Origin: Macrobrachium rosenbergii
Taxonomy: Eukaryota > Arthropoda > Malacostraca > Decapoda > Palaemonidae
Length of the DNA: 64,000 bases
Direction: 5' to 3'
NCBI RefSeq assembly: GCF_040412425.1
Contig: NC_089792.1
Location: 19,357,090 to 19,421,089 of the forward strand
Within the stretch, counting starts at the first letter, position 1. Each line of letters begins with the position of its first letter. The translations under genes were made by a program, and so were the position numbers. Under the pieces are notes generated by a model. The model did no database searches and was not told the DNA's origin. It was given only the letters and a program-made list of their open reading frames with translations. This document shows positions 45,530 to 58,997 of this stretch, piece after piece.

Positions 45530-47350
45530 TGACTATTACAAGAGATCCGTTAGCATACCATTCTTGCAGTGACCAAGATGAATCTGTTCAGCCATGGCCG
45601 TCTCGATTCCTATATCATACCAAGAAAATTTATGATGTTTTGAGTCAAGAGTCTGTGGATTACATAAGAATAAAAAGGACTTGTATGTTGTTGCGATCAA
45701 TTTCGAGATCCTCTTTTGTTTTGAAACTATTCCGTCTGATTTGCGACATGTTCCAAGGGCTTTTGGAATGGGTCTGTATATTAGAGAGAGTTTTTCCGCA
45801 TCTCATAGGCCACGTATTTGGGTGGATGTCATGAAACACAATTGGCTAAAGTCTATGGAAGGCTAATAAATCTTTTATGCGTTTGCTTGCTAAAGGAACT
45901 CAGATTTACATGATTCGGTTTATGGCTACTTGCCTACCAAAATGGCAGTTATTCAGGAAGCTAACCACAAGGCATGCTTTATTTTCGTTGGTCATTACAA
46001 TGCTCGTCTCACTGAATGGCTAAGTTCAGTTACTGTCACAATCATGGTGTGTCTGCTTTAGATTTTCCCATTATTTCTGATTGTGAGCAGTCAATAAATG
46101 GACCCACACACTAATCTGACAACCGTCTTCACCCTGTATTGGCAGAAGTAGAGACTATCTTCTGGTGTAAGTTCACCGGTGGGCTTATCTGATCATTGTT
46201 TGATTAAGGTTAATACAGAGATAGCTCAGGTGGTTCCTTATGTTAGATTTCCAAGAAAGTATTACTTGGAATCCCAGGCCAACTTGGATGGTATTCACCG
46301 TGATATCATAGAGCTCAGGTGGAGCGATATTTATAGTGGTTCGAATATTATTGTGTTCAAATTATCATCTTAGCACTATTACCGAGAGAATTCCTTCCTA
46401 AATCAAGTTTCGTCATGAAGATAAATCGTGGTTTATTGCTGCATGCAAGCTTGCCTATCATGAAGAATAAGCTTATCACAGACTTTTTGTGGCATAATTT
46501 CACTGAGCTTAGAAGTCAAGCTGAGGTAGTGTGAGAGAGAGCTGAGAAAGCTTATCATGAGGGTGTGTAGGAGATCTTGCTCTCCTGTGGTGATGACCAT
46601 TAGAGTTGGTGTACCCTTAAATCATCACTCCTTGGAGTTGATTCTGACATGCCTCCCTTGTAGCTGACTGAATTGTTGTATATTGCCCTAAACAGAAGGC
46701 AGAATTTTTAGCTCATGTCTCTCTGAGCAAACAGTGTGAAAAGTGCTTGGTGTTGACTTAGTCATGCTTTCAAGAGCCTAAGTTGTGTTCAGGGGTCTCC
46801 AGATCTAGAGTCAAAATTTTGCTTCTGGGGCTTTATAGTTACGGCGGCATAGACCCTAAAGGGATCCTTCCAATCTTTTTTTTAAAGGACAGCTGATTTC
46901 ATTGTTCATAAGAATACTACTATTTTCTGAAAGTTAGTGGGACTTAGAGTTTTCCTTTATGTTTGGTGGAAGGGAAACATTGTTGCATTACCTAGGGGAC
47001 TGCGTCCGCATACCCCTCAGAATATAAACCATTTTCAGTTACCCCTGTTTCATCTAGGGTTTCTGAGAACCTGCTCTCCAATCGTCTTTGTAAGTTTGTT
47101 GAAGACAATAACCTCCTGCTACCAGCATTACAGTGTGGGTTTCATAAAGTCCTTTTTACTTGTGATGCACTCTTGTCAATATTTACCTCCTTGCGGAGTG
47201 CTATTGATGAGGTTGCAGAGGCATGCATGGTCGGTTTAGAATTTAGTGCATCTTTGACCATGTGGATCATAAGGTACTTAGCCTATCTACAAGCTAAGGT
47301 TATTGGGAACTGGTGGATCTTATATTAATAGTTTATGTTCCCACCCTATA
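45530..47350 (+). pseudogene. Jockey/CR1-like LINE ORF2 fossil (endonuclease to RT)
   Basis: Pieces in several frames follow the order of one LINE ORF2. Upstream: SDLRHVPRAFGMGLYIRESF (about 45740-45800). Endonuclease: a GDxNAHxxEW-like block as VGHYNARLTEWLSS (45990), then ALDFPIISDCEQSINGP (46058) and SPVGLSDHCLIKV (46173), which keeps the S-D-H catalytic motif. Linker: WCTLKSSLLGVDSDMPPL (about 46608). RT: FLYVWWKGNIVALPRGL (46950), ENLLSNRLCKFVEDNNLLLP (47065), LQCGFHKVLFTCDALLSIF (47130) and GLEFSASL (47233). The RT motif A aspartates (LDFSAAFD in live elements) have changed to E and to a non-acidic residue, and stops occur every few dozen codons. The sequence ends within the RT and the YADD region is not found. 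The element is clearly dead. Clade assignment is from recalled motifs. Confidence 0.8.
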
Positions 47351-47574
47351 GAGGAAGAACTGCGAATAAAGCATCATATTCGTAAGTAAGAGAGCAAGAA
47401 CTAAGCAGGAAAATTGAGAAGACAATAAAAGTATTCTCTGAGCCATCAGTTATCTCAAATTGAGTGATGATAATAATTTGAGCTGCTGATGATGTTGACA
47501 AATATAACATTTTTAACATTAAGAATAGAATTGTTTTGTCGTAGTTGTTGCGGTTCAGTTTGGAACAAAAAAAT

Positions 47575-47578
<4 letters not shown>

Positions 47579-47646
<68 letters not shown>
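47579..47646. repeat. (CT)n microsatellite
   Basis: 68-bp CT array. Confidence 0.98.
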
Positions 47647-47649
<3 letters not shown>

Positions 47650-48188
47650 ATGGATATCTATCTCTGTATATAATGCTCTCCCGATAATGGACAATTTGCG
47701 ACCCTGAACAGAAAATAAGAAAACGAGACGACGGTATTTCGCGATTTTTTGCTTCCTCTCAAGTATGAAGTCGGTTTGTGCTATAGGTATCCGTCCCCGG
47801 GGTAATTTCCTGGAAGTTGGACTGGAATCGACGGGGAATGATTGTATTTAGGATTGGATATGCGGTGCCAATCAGCTTCGTTTACCGAGAAGATCCGTTC
47901 TCCCACGTTGAGATAGCAGAGAGGGATTTAGTTTTGAACTTTTTCTGACTTTCTTATATGAACTTACGTTATTTGCTTCTTTTCATAAAGTGTGCCCTGT
48001 GATATTAGTGTACCTGCGTTACACCAGGTTTCGGAGTGTAGATTAACGTATGCAGAACAAAAGTTAAAAATAGTAAAAAATGCTATATCCAAAAACTGAT
48101 ATTTTATATTTCTTCCTTTTTAGACAACCTATTAAGTATATGTGTCTTTGCCATGTCATCAATCAGTATTAATTTTATTAATTTCCCT
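47647..48188. other. Intergenic sequence, nothing recognised
   Basis: About 540 bp without a supported feature. Confidence 0.4.
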
Positions 48189-48209
48189 TTATCAAATATT
48201 ACTAACGTT

Positions 48210-48252
<43 letters not shown>

Positions 48253-48263
48253 CAAATATTACT
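48189..48263. repeat. (CT)n array bounded by 15-bp direct repeats
   Basis: TTATCAAATATTACT occurs at 48189-48203 and 48249-48263, on either side of a CT array (48213-48249). Both copies are followed by CGTTT and a TC run. Confidence 0.9.
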
Positions 48264-48699
48264 CGTTTTCTCTCTCGTGTGTCTGATTTTACCCATAAAA
48301 AGAGACGTTGCCTGTTCTCGGCTTTTTTGTATCGATACATTTGGAGATCGAAGAAATCAAACGCCAATACTGTTAAACCGGTGTAATTTTTTGCTTGGCG
48401 CGCAGTAGTCCCGGATTTCGAGCGAATTGTCATGTTGACATTCCAAGATTGTTTTATGCCCTCGGCTCTTGAAACTCGAGTCACTCACATAAAACGGAAT
48501 ATATTGAATGCTTCTTTTTTTTATCCACTTCGTTGAAGTTGGACGTGACAGGCCACCCAGCCCGAAAAAGTTTCCCATCATTTAACTGTTAGCGGATGGA
48601 ATGGTGTTTTGAGGTCAGTGTTGCTGATATTGTAAAACAAAAATGATTAGGAAAATTGTATGGAAATTCGTGGAATGTTAAAAATGATTAGCTTAGGAG
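48264..48699. other. Intergenic sequence, nothing recognised
   Basis: About 440 bp without a supported feature. Confidence 0.4.
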
Positions 48700-48880
48700 G
48701 AACAATGGAAAGAATGGAAGGTAATTTTATACCGAAATTTGTTAAATGCCAAAGTATTAGACAGAAAGAGAAAAAGGCCTAAAATAAGATGGATAGGTGG
48801 CGTAGAAGAGGATATGGGAAAGAAGAGCATTAATATCCAGGAAGCGCGAGAGGGCATTCACGGTAAGGTTGAAAGTCATT
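48700..48880 (+). pseudogene. LINE ORF2 C-terminal fragment
   Basis: With one frame change the plus strand reads MERMEGNFIPK, then LLNAKVLDRKRKRPKIRWIG, and GVEEDMGKKSINIQEAREGI. This matches the conserved C-terminal signature of many arthropod LINEs: (G-H-V)-x-R-M-x-x-x-x-x-x-K-x-(V/L)-(x6)-G-(R)-(x)-R-G-R-P-x-x-R-W-x-(D)-x-V-x-x-D(L/M). No RT is adjacent. Confidence 0.65.
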
Positions 48881-50289
48881 GTGTGTATGTTGTAGAAGTT
48901 GTCTGCGCAGGAGGTTCATCACGGTTCAGTAATTAAGGTATGAATGCGACAGTAGAAATTTCTTTGTTTTTCATTTCTCTGGAGCCATCCCTTTTAAGGG
49001 GAAACTACTTAATTTTAGGGGGAAAATGCTTCGCTAGGGATCTTGAACTTACAAGCTAATCCATTACTACAGCATAAAGGGTTTCCGTGCACATCAAAAG
49101 AAGAAGGGGGACTACCCTACTGTTTTCTCTTTTGGTGTCTTTCTTTACTCTCTTTTCTCCCCAACTTTTAGCTGGCGTCTTCCTTTTGGCATTCAGGTGG
49201 GGCAGCTGGCTTTAGGCTGTATCCCTAGAGTGTCCTTTTACTGTATTCACTGATTTCCGAGACGGACGTGTAGTGTTGGTGCACTGGTTGCATTGCCAAT
49301 AATTTTCACTTGTATCATTCTATTTGCGTTGATTATATTTATGGACAATATGAATTGGTTTTATGTGTGTATTCCTAATATGAAGCCTTAATCTATCCTC
49401 GTTAATTTACCGGGATAGAGTTGTCATAGTTTTCACATTTTTGTGGAAATCCTCACAACTGAATGTTCTTGGGTATCGTTCCATGTGCCTTGGCTATCCG
49501 TGAAATCAACCAATTTCTTACCAGTATTAGGGACGTCATTGCCTGCCGCTGCAATGTCGAGTTTTTGGACATTCTCCACCACTTAGTAACTGCACCTAAA
49601 CAGTGTAGATTTTTGTGGTGTCTGTCAGTGGTTTTCCTTTCACTTTATCCTTTAGACCATTATTGTGAAAGCCTGTTAGCTTTTAAATTGTATCAGTGCC
49701 CAAAAGTGGTCCATTTCTATTTTATGTAGAAACCGATCTTGTCAACAGGACATGTAGGGCTTGATGCAACCGGTTCCTTCACATCCAGAAGACTAGATTC
49801 GGTCTTAACTGTCATTAGAAGATTAATTGTGTTATTCTGTTTGAGCTCCGAATTTAGTTCAGATTAAATGGATCATGGATCAATTGACAAAAGCTATAAC
49901 AGATTTTTTTTATCTCGATAGGAGGGTGGGTATTTCTTCTTTGAATTTTTATTCTTAACGGTAATGAGCCTTGGTCTTGAAACTTGAGTTTTTTTTTGTA
50001 GTGATATTGTATGGTGTTTCCATCGCAAGAAAATCGGGAACGTTATGTTATTGGGCATGACCGCGTGTATGTGTTTGCAGGAGATCTCAAAAACGAGAGA
50101 TCAAAATGGGATGGCTCCTGATCGATATATTCATTAGGTGAACTTCTCAAGATGGTTAACTTTTGAAAAATCTGCCTGCGATTGAAGCTTCGTTGCATGA
50201 AAACCATCTCACCCTTCATAAAAAGAAGGGTTCTTCGGTGATTTAAATGTTTTATTGGCGACTACATATTTGTTGAGAATGACTGGAGG
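48881..50289. other. Intergenic sequence, nothing recognised
   Basis: About 1.4 kb. A plus-strand frame at 49463-49729 (88 codons) has no motif support. Confidence 0.4.
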
Positions 50290-50398
50290 AAGAATGTCTG
50301 CAGCTCAGTTGCTGCAGAGAGCCGGAAATAGCGAGGAGTGCCGAGCCATGATTGCCGACGTCCTTGGGGATATGGCACCTGGATGATGATGATGACAT
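50290..50398 (+). pseudogene. Probable LINE 3' end with TGA-repeat tail
   Basis: The frame reads MTGGRMSAAQLLQRAGNSEE, then CRAMIADVLGDMAPG, then a GATGATGATGATGAC tail. Arthropod LINE ORF2s often end in W-(R)-x-(M)-(I/V)-x-D-(V) shortly before a short-repeat tail. Confidence 0.45.
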
Positions 50399-50880
50399 AT
50401 TTGTGATGTGTTATTTATCATGCGTTGTAAAATGAGCGGCCTTGGCCGAAGTGTGATGTCTAACGACTGGACTAATTGTCATTATTATTATAATTACCTT
50501 TAGGAGTTATTGCTTGTCATCACTGTTTGATTCTACTGGTTTGAAGATAGCCCTCCTTTCCATCTTGTGTCCTTATATTTTTGGAAATTATGCATTATGG
50601 AAAAGTGGAAAGAAAAGGAAAAACACTGTCTACCGTCGACCTTGCTGCATTCAACCTAGGTGTACTGGCTCATGTGCCTCCAGTCAAATAGTAGGTCGAA
50701 TAATTTCAAGTCAAAGTTTGCCTATCAATCTCAGTGTTTTTTTCTTCTAGTACAATATGGCTCATTACGTAATAAATTATCGTTTATTCTTATTTCAGTG
50801 TAAGGATGTGTGTATGGGAGTATATATGCACACACGTACAGGCACAGAAACACACACATTCACAAACATACACACATACA

Positions 50881-50881
<1 letters not shown>

Positions 50882-50967
<86 letters not shown>

Positions 50968-50986
50968 TATATATATATGTGTGTGT
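50882..50986. repeat. (TA)n-(GTAT)n compound microsatellite
   Basis: TA array 50882-50940, then seven GTAT units, then TA/GTGT. Confidence 0.97.
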
Positions 50987-53518
50987 ACTTTATTTTTAGT
51001 ATATATTCCTTTGCATCTAAATAAGTTTTTTTTTATATTGGCTAACTTCAGCTCATCATTTTAATGTTTCATTTTTCGTTATTTGTCCTCTTGGACTTAA
51101 TACGATGAATTATAGCTATTCAGCTTTAAATTACAAATGAAATGAGTATCTTAGTGTAAAAACTAATTTTACACAGACGCGCCAAAAAAATCTACATATA
51201 TTACTTGGCAAGTTACATTTTCCAATGGCATATATTGTTAAACTATATGTCATTGGAACTACATATTACTGCAAATTTGAATGGTCAGAAAATACCATTG
51301 ATCGGTAATACTTTATTTCTGAGAAATATTTTACAGTAAAGTATAGAAATATTTAAACATACTACGTAATAGTAATAATTTTCAGCTTTGGAATGACATT
51401 AATCAATATTCTAACACGCAAACTAACTCTACACAAACCAGCCAAAAGAAAAATATTGCAAAGCTCAAGTGTGGCTATTCAAAGATGATATTATCTCTAA
51501 TATTATTCATAATAAGCATTTACGGTAACATTGTTTAACATGTTAGAGAAACGGTATTTGAGAGAGCTTAAAAGAATTACCATCATGCTATGGAAATGAA
51601 AGAGAGTTCACCAAAAGGGTGAGGTCTTCCCAGACCTGTGGAACCTACGGCAGGATGGAAGTGACTGTAAACGGGGTTTCAGTTCCCATCATCAGTAGAT
51701 TATTATCGGCCTAAAAAGATGCTCGCGTTTTTACAAACTTCTTTTCAATTATGTTCATTTAAGCGCGTTCGATTTTTGTTTCCCACTAACGTGAAGAGAG
51801 GCGGGGTCGAAACTTCTCTCGCTTGAGCGTAGTCGTTTATGTATTTATTAATTCCTTTATTTATTTGTTTACGTGAAGGAATAAGAATTTGGCATCTCAT
51901 CTGGGATCAGTAGCATTTAACAATGTTTAATTGGTTGTAAGATTTTGTTTCTTTGCATGTTCATGTAGTACTTCCTTCGTTAGGAAAGGCAGGGATTTAA
52001 TATCGTTTCGATAGTAAGTTCTAACCATTTCCCCCCAAGTGCGATGCTACTTAGCGTATTTTTGAACAAAGAAAGGCAAAAACGAACTGCCTACCTTTAT
52101 TACATACTGGATTCCATTTACTATCGTGTAATAATTTCTTCTTTCATGAAAGGAGGAAGCCTCAAACTTTTTATCCTTTAAAGGGAGGCTGGTTTCACAT
52201 CCAGAGAGAAGGCTGGAAACATTCGCATGTAGTCATCTCAAAGCTTACACCTTCGCTCGTTATCGAAATGGGAAGGTTTGAGTATTCACAAAACGTTGCG
52301 CATGAATGTTATCATTCGGATGGCTACAGTCATCACACCATGACGTCACAAAAATCTCTTTTAAAGCAGCATAGGTGTTCGACGTTTTTTTCATTTTCTT
52401 TAATCGAGAAAAGACTGAGACGGACAAGGCTTATTTTTAGATGGTGACAAACAAATCCTTGAAAAAGAGGTTAATAATTCAGAGGATGGGCAGGAAAACA
52501 GTGAGTTCCATGTTCTGTGTGTGAATTGTATATTATTAAACCAGTAGACTGCCCTGTTCACTACTTTACAATACTCTACGTGCATCAAGTTTTGTGCCGT
52601 AGTTTTCATTATTTGTTCCTCGTTCTTCAAATTGCAAAAGTTATCTGAACGCGGTGAAAAGGTCAGGTTTATTGGGGATTTATTTATTTATTTTTTTTTG
52701 TACATCTCTGGAATCAAACACTCCAAATAATTGATAAATTTCACTTTCTACGAATGTGTGCCACTGCGTTTTCATAGGTATATATTGTTTGAGTGTTCAT
52801 GAATTTACATTATCTATCAGTTCTGTGAAAATTCTGTGATGTGCAACGATGTAAATGGTAGGAGAAAGAGTTAATTTCCTTTTGTGGCAATAAAATGTTT
52901 GATAATGATCGTTTGTTCTGACGTACAACCATGAATTAATTCTTCCTAGTGTAAATCACAAAGCATATTGCTTGGTATTATATATTTGAACAATGCCATT
53001 CCCTAATAGAGGTTAACTCCATAGAAAAAGCAGGACAGAGGTCACCGACACATTCACACTTGACTTCTGAATCGAGGGCAGAATCCTTGAGCAGGCAACT
53101 TCCACAACATCCCCGTATCTTAAATCTCTATATATAGGGTGCTCATCTGCAACTCGCAAAACCCCCTGTAGACACTTGCGCATAACTTATCTTACAAGGC
53201 CTCTTCTGTTCCAATATCTCTTGCACTCTATACACCCAACCCTTTTTCTAGGTTTTCCCCTCCCCCTTCCCCCCCAACTCTTCCTAATTATGCACTGTTT
53301 TCACCAGATGCAGTCCTCTCTTGCTCTCAGTGGCGGCACCACCTGAAAACATTCTAATACATCTTTTCACCTCTGCTAAACTTTCCGCTTCTGTGTGTCG
53401 ATGAATTTCTCACCTTGTTTCGTTCTCGTTCTGCATCCTTATCCCCGAAGGCTTGCTGAGAAACTGGATTCTTAAATACTTCTGGGTCCACCCTTTCCAC
53501 TGGGGAGAAGCGTGTGAT
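50987..53518. other. Long intergenic stretch; repeat-like segments only
   Basis: Direct repeats ACTAATTTTACACAGACGCG (51163) and ACTAACTCTACACAAACCAG (51422) are about 260 bp apart. A hairpin (CCAATGGCATATA...TATATGTCATTGG) lies at 51222-51256. A third member of the trio seen at 13.6 and 19.8 kb lies at 53045-53190. A C-rich run (CCCCTCCCCCTTCCCCCCC) lies at 53257-53275. No gene is supported. Confidence 0.45.
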
Positions 53519-53521
53519 TAT

Positions 53522-53601
<80 letters not shown>

Positions 53602-53644
53602 TGTATATATGTATGTATATATGTGTATATATATACAGTATGTA

Positions 53645-53677
<33 letters not shown>

Positions 53678-53690
53678 TATGTATGTGTAT
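53519..53690. repeat. (TA)n array with GTATGT interruptions
   Basis: Pure TA to about 53595, imperfect beyond. Confidence 0.97.
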
Positions 53691-53825
53691 ATTTGGCAAA
53701 AGCAGGTGTGTTCATATCATCGGAGTTTCTTCCGGTTCTCATGCATCAATTTCTGGTGAAAAATATGTCTTCATCTTTCTCCCACTTTTTTTCACTACAG
53801 CTGTCTCGCCACTCTGGCATTTTCA

Positions 53826-53827
<2 letters not shown>

Positions 53828-53916
<89 letters not shown>

Positions 53917-53917
53917 A
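53828..53917. repeat. (TA)n-(CA)n microsatellite
   Basis: About 80-bp TA array ending in CACACACA. Confidence 0.97.
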
Positions 53918-53969
53918 TATTAATCTGTGATTTGTGTGGATAGTTGATTTCAGGAGTCAAAAAGTCATC

Positions 53970-54330
53970 AGGATTTTCAATGTTTTCTGTCATCAACGGA
54001 TGGATATTTATCCTCAAAAGAGCACCCAGTCACCCGTAATGCATTTTTTAATTCAATTCATCGAGCTTTATCGGCTGGGCTGAAAAAGTTTTGGTATTAA
54101 TTGGACAGAATGAAAGACCTGTTGTGCAGACAGCATTTGTTTTTGACAACGCGAATTTCGAAATAAATGGAAGACGGGAGGATCTGTTGCTGTATATGCA
54201 CCGTTTATGCGTGACGATGTGTTGAGCCCCTCATTGTTTTACAGGTCGTCGTGATCGTGCTAATTGGATGGTTTTGAATAGTGTCATTTTTACCCCATAT
54301 GCCTGCGATGCTTTTTATGACGTCCTGATG
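53970..54330. repeat. Diverged direct repeat, copy A
   Basis: Shared with 62120-62450 in the same order: ATATTTATC(C/T)TCAAAAGAGC, TAATTGGACAGAATGA(A/G)AGA, TTTGTTTTTGACAAC(G/A)CGAA, GAAGA(C/A)GGGAGGATCT and ATTGGATGGTTTTGAATAG. It is likely an uncharacterised interspersed repeat. Confidence 0.75.
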
Positions 54331-55779
54331 ATATCATAGGTTGTCCTCTGTCCTTCAGGCGTTTTTGCGACTGCGGCGTTTTTCTTCCTCGCCCATGTGC
54401 TGATGTCTTTTACGGCCCGGGCTATATTTCCCCGTCTTCCATATGCCTCTTCTTCATTCCGTCTTTCCAAGCACTTCTTTTTTTTTAGCGTTTCTTTATT
54501 GTTCTTTATTCCCTCTCCATATTTATTCGTTTTAGGAATATGATTTTTTCTGCTTTTCTTTTGCTGCCTGTATTTATTGGTATGTGAACGGGGTACCTTT
54601 CGTGTGTTTTTATGCTCTCCGTTTGTTTGCTGGTGAATGCGGTATTTTTGTGATAGTTATTTCTACAATATTTCATTATCCGTTCTTCTGTTATTGCGGT
54701 GTCTTAGTTCTTCTTATATCCCTCATTGCCTTATATGTTTGTTTTATATTTTTTTCTTTTGTTTTGAGATGTGCTCCTTTTTCTTACCTGTGATGTGCTA
54801 TCCTTTTTTATTCCCTTTATTAATTTGTTTTCGAAAGTGGTCTACTTGTGATTCTGTGTTTTTCACAAGTGAGCGAGATTATTTTTCTGAAATGTTTGGT
54901 CATAATTTATTTTATCGCTTATTTTATTCCCTTTCGGGGTAGGCATTTAGATTGGAGCAATTAGTTATCGAATCAGTTTTAGAATCTGCTTTGTTGAATT
55001 TTATGTTGGCTGTAGGGCACGTAAAATATTTCGTTTCTAGGTACCTTGATATTTAGAATTTTGCTGTCTGGACATTAAGAAATAGATGGGCATCGTCTAA
55101 ACGCATATTATTATACCAGGTTTTTATTTTTGTTGACGCAGTCGTCAGTGTTTGCTAAAAAGAACGCCTACTAGTGTTATCTAACTGTGAAAAGTCATGT
55201 CATGATTCTATCCAAAGCCAATAACAGACCTTATCATGAACTAGACAAAATTTCATGGGGTGATTTGTTGGAAATTCAGTCTAAATCTAGTCCTAACTTA
55301 GCGGCATTCTTAGGTTTCAAATGTGAGTGTTACCCAGAATTGTCCGCGATACTGAAAGCTGTCTGAGCTTTATGTATCTTTTATTCAGTTTTTTATTCGT
55401 AAAGTTGTTTCGGCTTTATGCGCGGATTGTAGCGATGAAGAGTCTGTAGTATTTTAAACTTCTAGACAACGTAAAATGCGCTCTTAATATCGCAGTTCAG
55501 TACATTTTCAAAAACCGAAACGTTACTGTAGGAGTGCCTAGTATCGTTGAACCATACTGTGTGTATTGCAGGGTAATTTGCAACAGACGAAAGCTTACCT
55601 ATTTTTTTTTTATATTTTTAACTACAGTAAAGGTTAAGAAATCTATGTAAATCAGGTTTTATTATTTGATTCTGTCATTCCAGTTATATTTCCATGTAAT
55701 GTTTGAATATAATATTCGTTCATCGGTGGTGTGCATAAGTACACTTGTAAATGAATCTATATTTGTATAGGCTATGTAA
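54331..55779. other. Intergenic sequence, nothing recognised
   Basis: About 1.4 kb, T-rich on the plus strand (which opens several chance frames at 54584-54942). Confidence 0.4.
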
Positions 55780-55790
55780 ATATATATATA

Positions 55791-55848
<58 letters not shown>

Positions 55849-55872
55849 AGTGTGTGTGTGTATGTATGTGTG
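55780..55872. repeat. (TA)n-(GT)n compound microsatellite
   Basis: TA to 55840, then GTGTGT with interruptions. Confidence 0.96.
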
Positions 55873-56033
55873 CGGATGTGTGTATTTATGTATAAACGGT
55901 TAAAATTAAAAGAATCAAGAAAGCTTTTCAAGTTTTTTCTGAATCTCTTTGGCAATCGTTGAAGAGCTCCCAAACGCTTTTGTTGAGACTTCTTGATAAT
56001 CTACATTTGTTCATAATTGTCAGGGTTTTACAA

Positions 56034-56093
<60 letters not shown>
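56034..56093. repeat. (ATT)n microsatellite
   Basis: 60-bp trinucleotide array. Confidence 0.97.
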
Positions 56094-56094
<1 letters not shown>

Positions 56095-56586
56095 TGTTGA
56101 TGATTCGTTTTCCTGTAGAGATGTTATTCTTTGCCTTACCTCTTAGGTTCATAATAAACAGGTTTGACATCTAATCGATTCTTATTTTGGGCCTGATTAG
56201 TTTCCGCAAAAATGGATTTAAAAGAGAAGAAAAGAAATTAAACTTTTATTTTCTCGCCTGTCTCGTTCCATCCCCCTGCAGTCCAACTAGATGTATAAGT
56301 CTCAGCTGCTTCCGATCAGGGAGTAGATTAAATCGTTTCTGGTCGAAGTCGCGCTAACAAGATCAATTTACTGTTAATGTTTTATGTTCTCCCCTTTTTA
56401 TCTTATAGACTTAAATTCTTACAGAGTGAAGAGGTTCGGCAATGAATGTGCCGGCGTCATAGCTCCCCAATTGGCACTTTCAAATTTTAATTTATTACCA
56501 TTCTTTAAGAATTTCTCTTCCTAAATTACAGTTTTAGAGGATTTTATGTGGTTGCAGTTAAACAGATGCTATCCTAGAATAGATTG

Positions 56587-56591
<5 letters not shown>
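56094..56591. other. Intergenic sequence, nothing recognised
   Basis: About 500 bp without a supported feature. Confidence 0.4.

Positions 56592-56664
<73 letters not shown>
56592..56664. repeat. (CT)n microsatellite
   Basis: 73-bp CT array. Confidence 0.98.
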
Positions 56665-57592
<928 letters not shown>

Positions 57593-58197
57593 TGGTCTTC
57601 CAGTCTTGAGTAAAAACATCTCGGGTGATCAGGTTCCGTTAAGCCTATGTGAGAGAAATCACAAAATTTGGTAGTTGTATTTGCTTGTGAAAATTGGGTA
57701 TAGTATTTAAATGTATGTTCCTTTCTTCGTCAGGGTATTAAAAACTTCATGTTTTACGCGTTTGTCCTCCCCTCGTAGAATTTTGACCTCTTTTGGTGTG
57801 ATTCGACATTTTCTTCCCCCTCTCGATCGCGTTCAATTAAAAGTCATTTATATAATTAGTAACCTGCTTCTTAACTCTTCGTTAAGTCATAGCAGTCTTC
57901 ACTATTGGTGTGAATAACTTAGCTTTTCTCTTAACGTACTATTTTGGCAGCGTTCCGTTGAGATCCAGGAGAATCCTTTCACTGGAGCTCGCCTTGTAAT
58001 ACGCGTCAGACACCTCTTGTCACATTGCCTTTGTTGAATTCAGCAGTCCCCGGATTGCACAGTTCAGTAACTTTCCTTTCTCACTGGTCTCGATTTTCCT
58101 TTACTCTTGCAAGCTTTTATCCTTCAAATTATGCGCATCTCTTTTCTCTTACAGTATTTCTTTTTTTTTCCTCCGACCTAGGGTTGCCATTGGGTTG

Positions 58198-58199
<2 letters not shown>
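57593..58199. other. Intergenic sequence, nothing recognised
   Basis: About 600 bp, pyrimidine-rich on the plus strand. Confidence 0.4.
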
Positions 58200-58448
<249 letters not shown>

Positions 58449-58997
58449 TATGTGCGTGTCATTTATTATGTTCTTGCATTCATATATGTCACTGAACCAT
58501 ATTCGTACTTAGATGTTGGAAAGATAAGAATTCCTTATAAAAAGGCTTCTTATATTTCCTGATAATGTGACGTCGACTTTAGTTTTATTAAAAGTTCCTT
58601 CAGAACTTCCAACTTAAGCTTGGCTTTTATATCCTCCCCGACGCCAAGAAAAAGTAACGTAGTTGTTCTTTAGTAAGAAAAATGAGACACCAACATTGTT
58701 TTTCTTAAGAGGGAGGTTGGTACCATCTTCTTCAATATATGTGCAGATGGGGCATTTAAGGTCTGAATAAAGGGTTAGTATGAAATATTTTAGACAGAAA
58801 AAGAAAAAGTGCGGTAGGATGAATTTTAACGGAAATAATCCGTGCCACACACCTACTACAGCAACCTCATCTAGCCTGACAAAATTTTACATAAAACAAA
58901 TATGCTTTACTTAACTTACATAATCTTAATTATAATAACCTAGCTTACCCAGCCGGGGGTGAAACAATATACGCTGAGACACATTCAGCCTCTTCAT
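58449..58997. other. Intergenic sequence, nothing recognised
   Basis: About 550 bp up to the SINE target site. Confidence 0.4.

Noticed and set aside
54584..54942. Overlapping hydrophobic frames resembling membrane segments
   Set aside because: T-rich DNA encodes Phe and Leu by default; there is no start context, charge pattern or known family.
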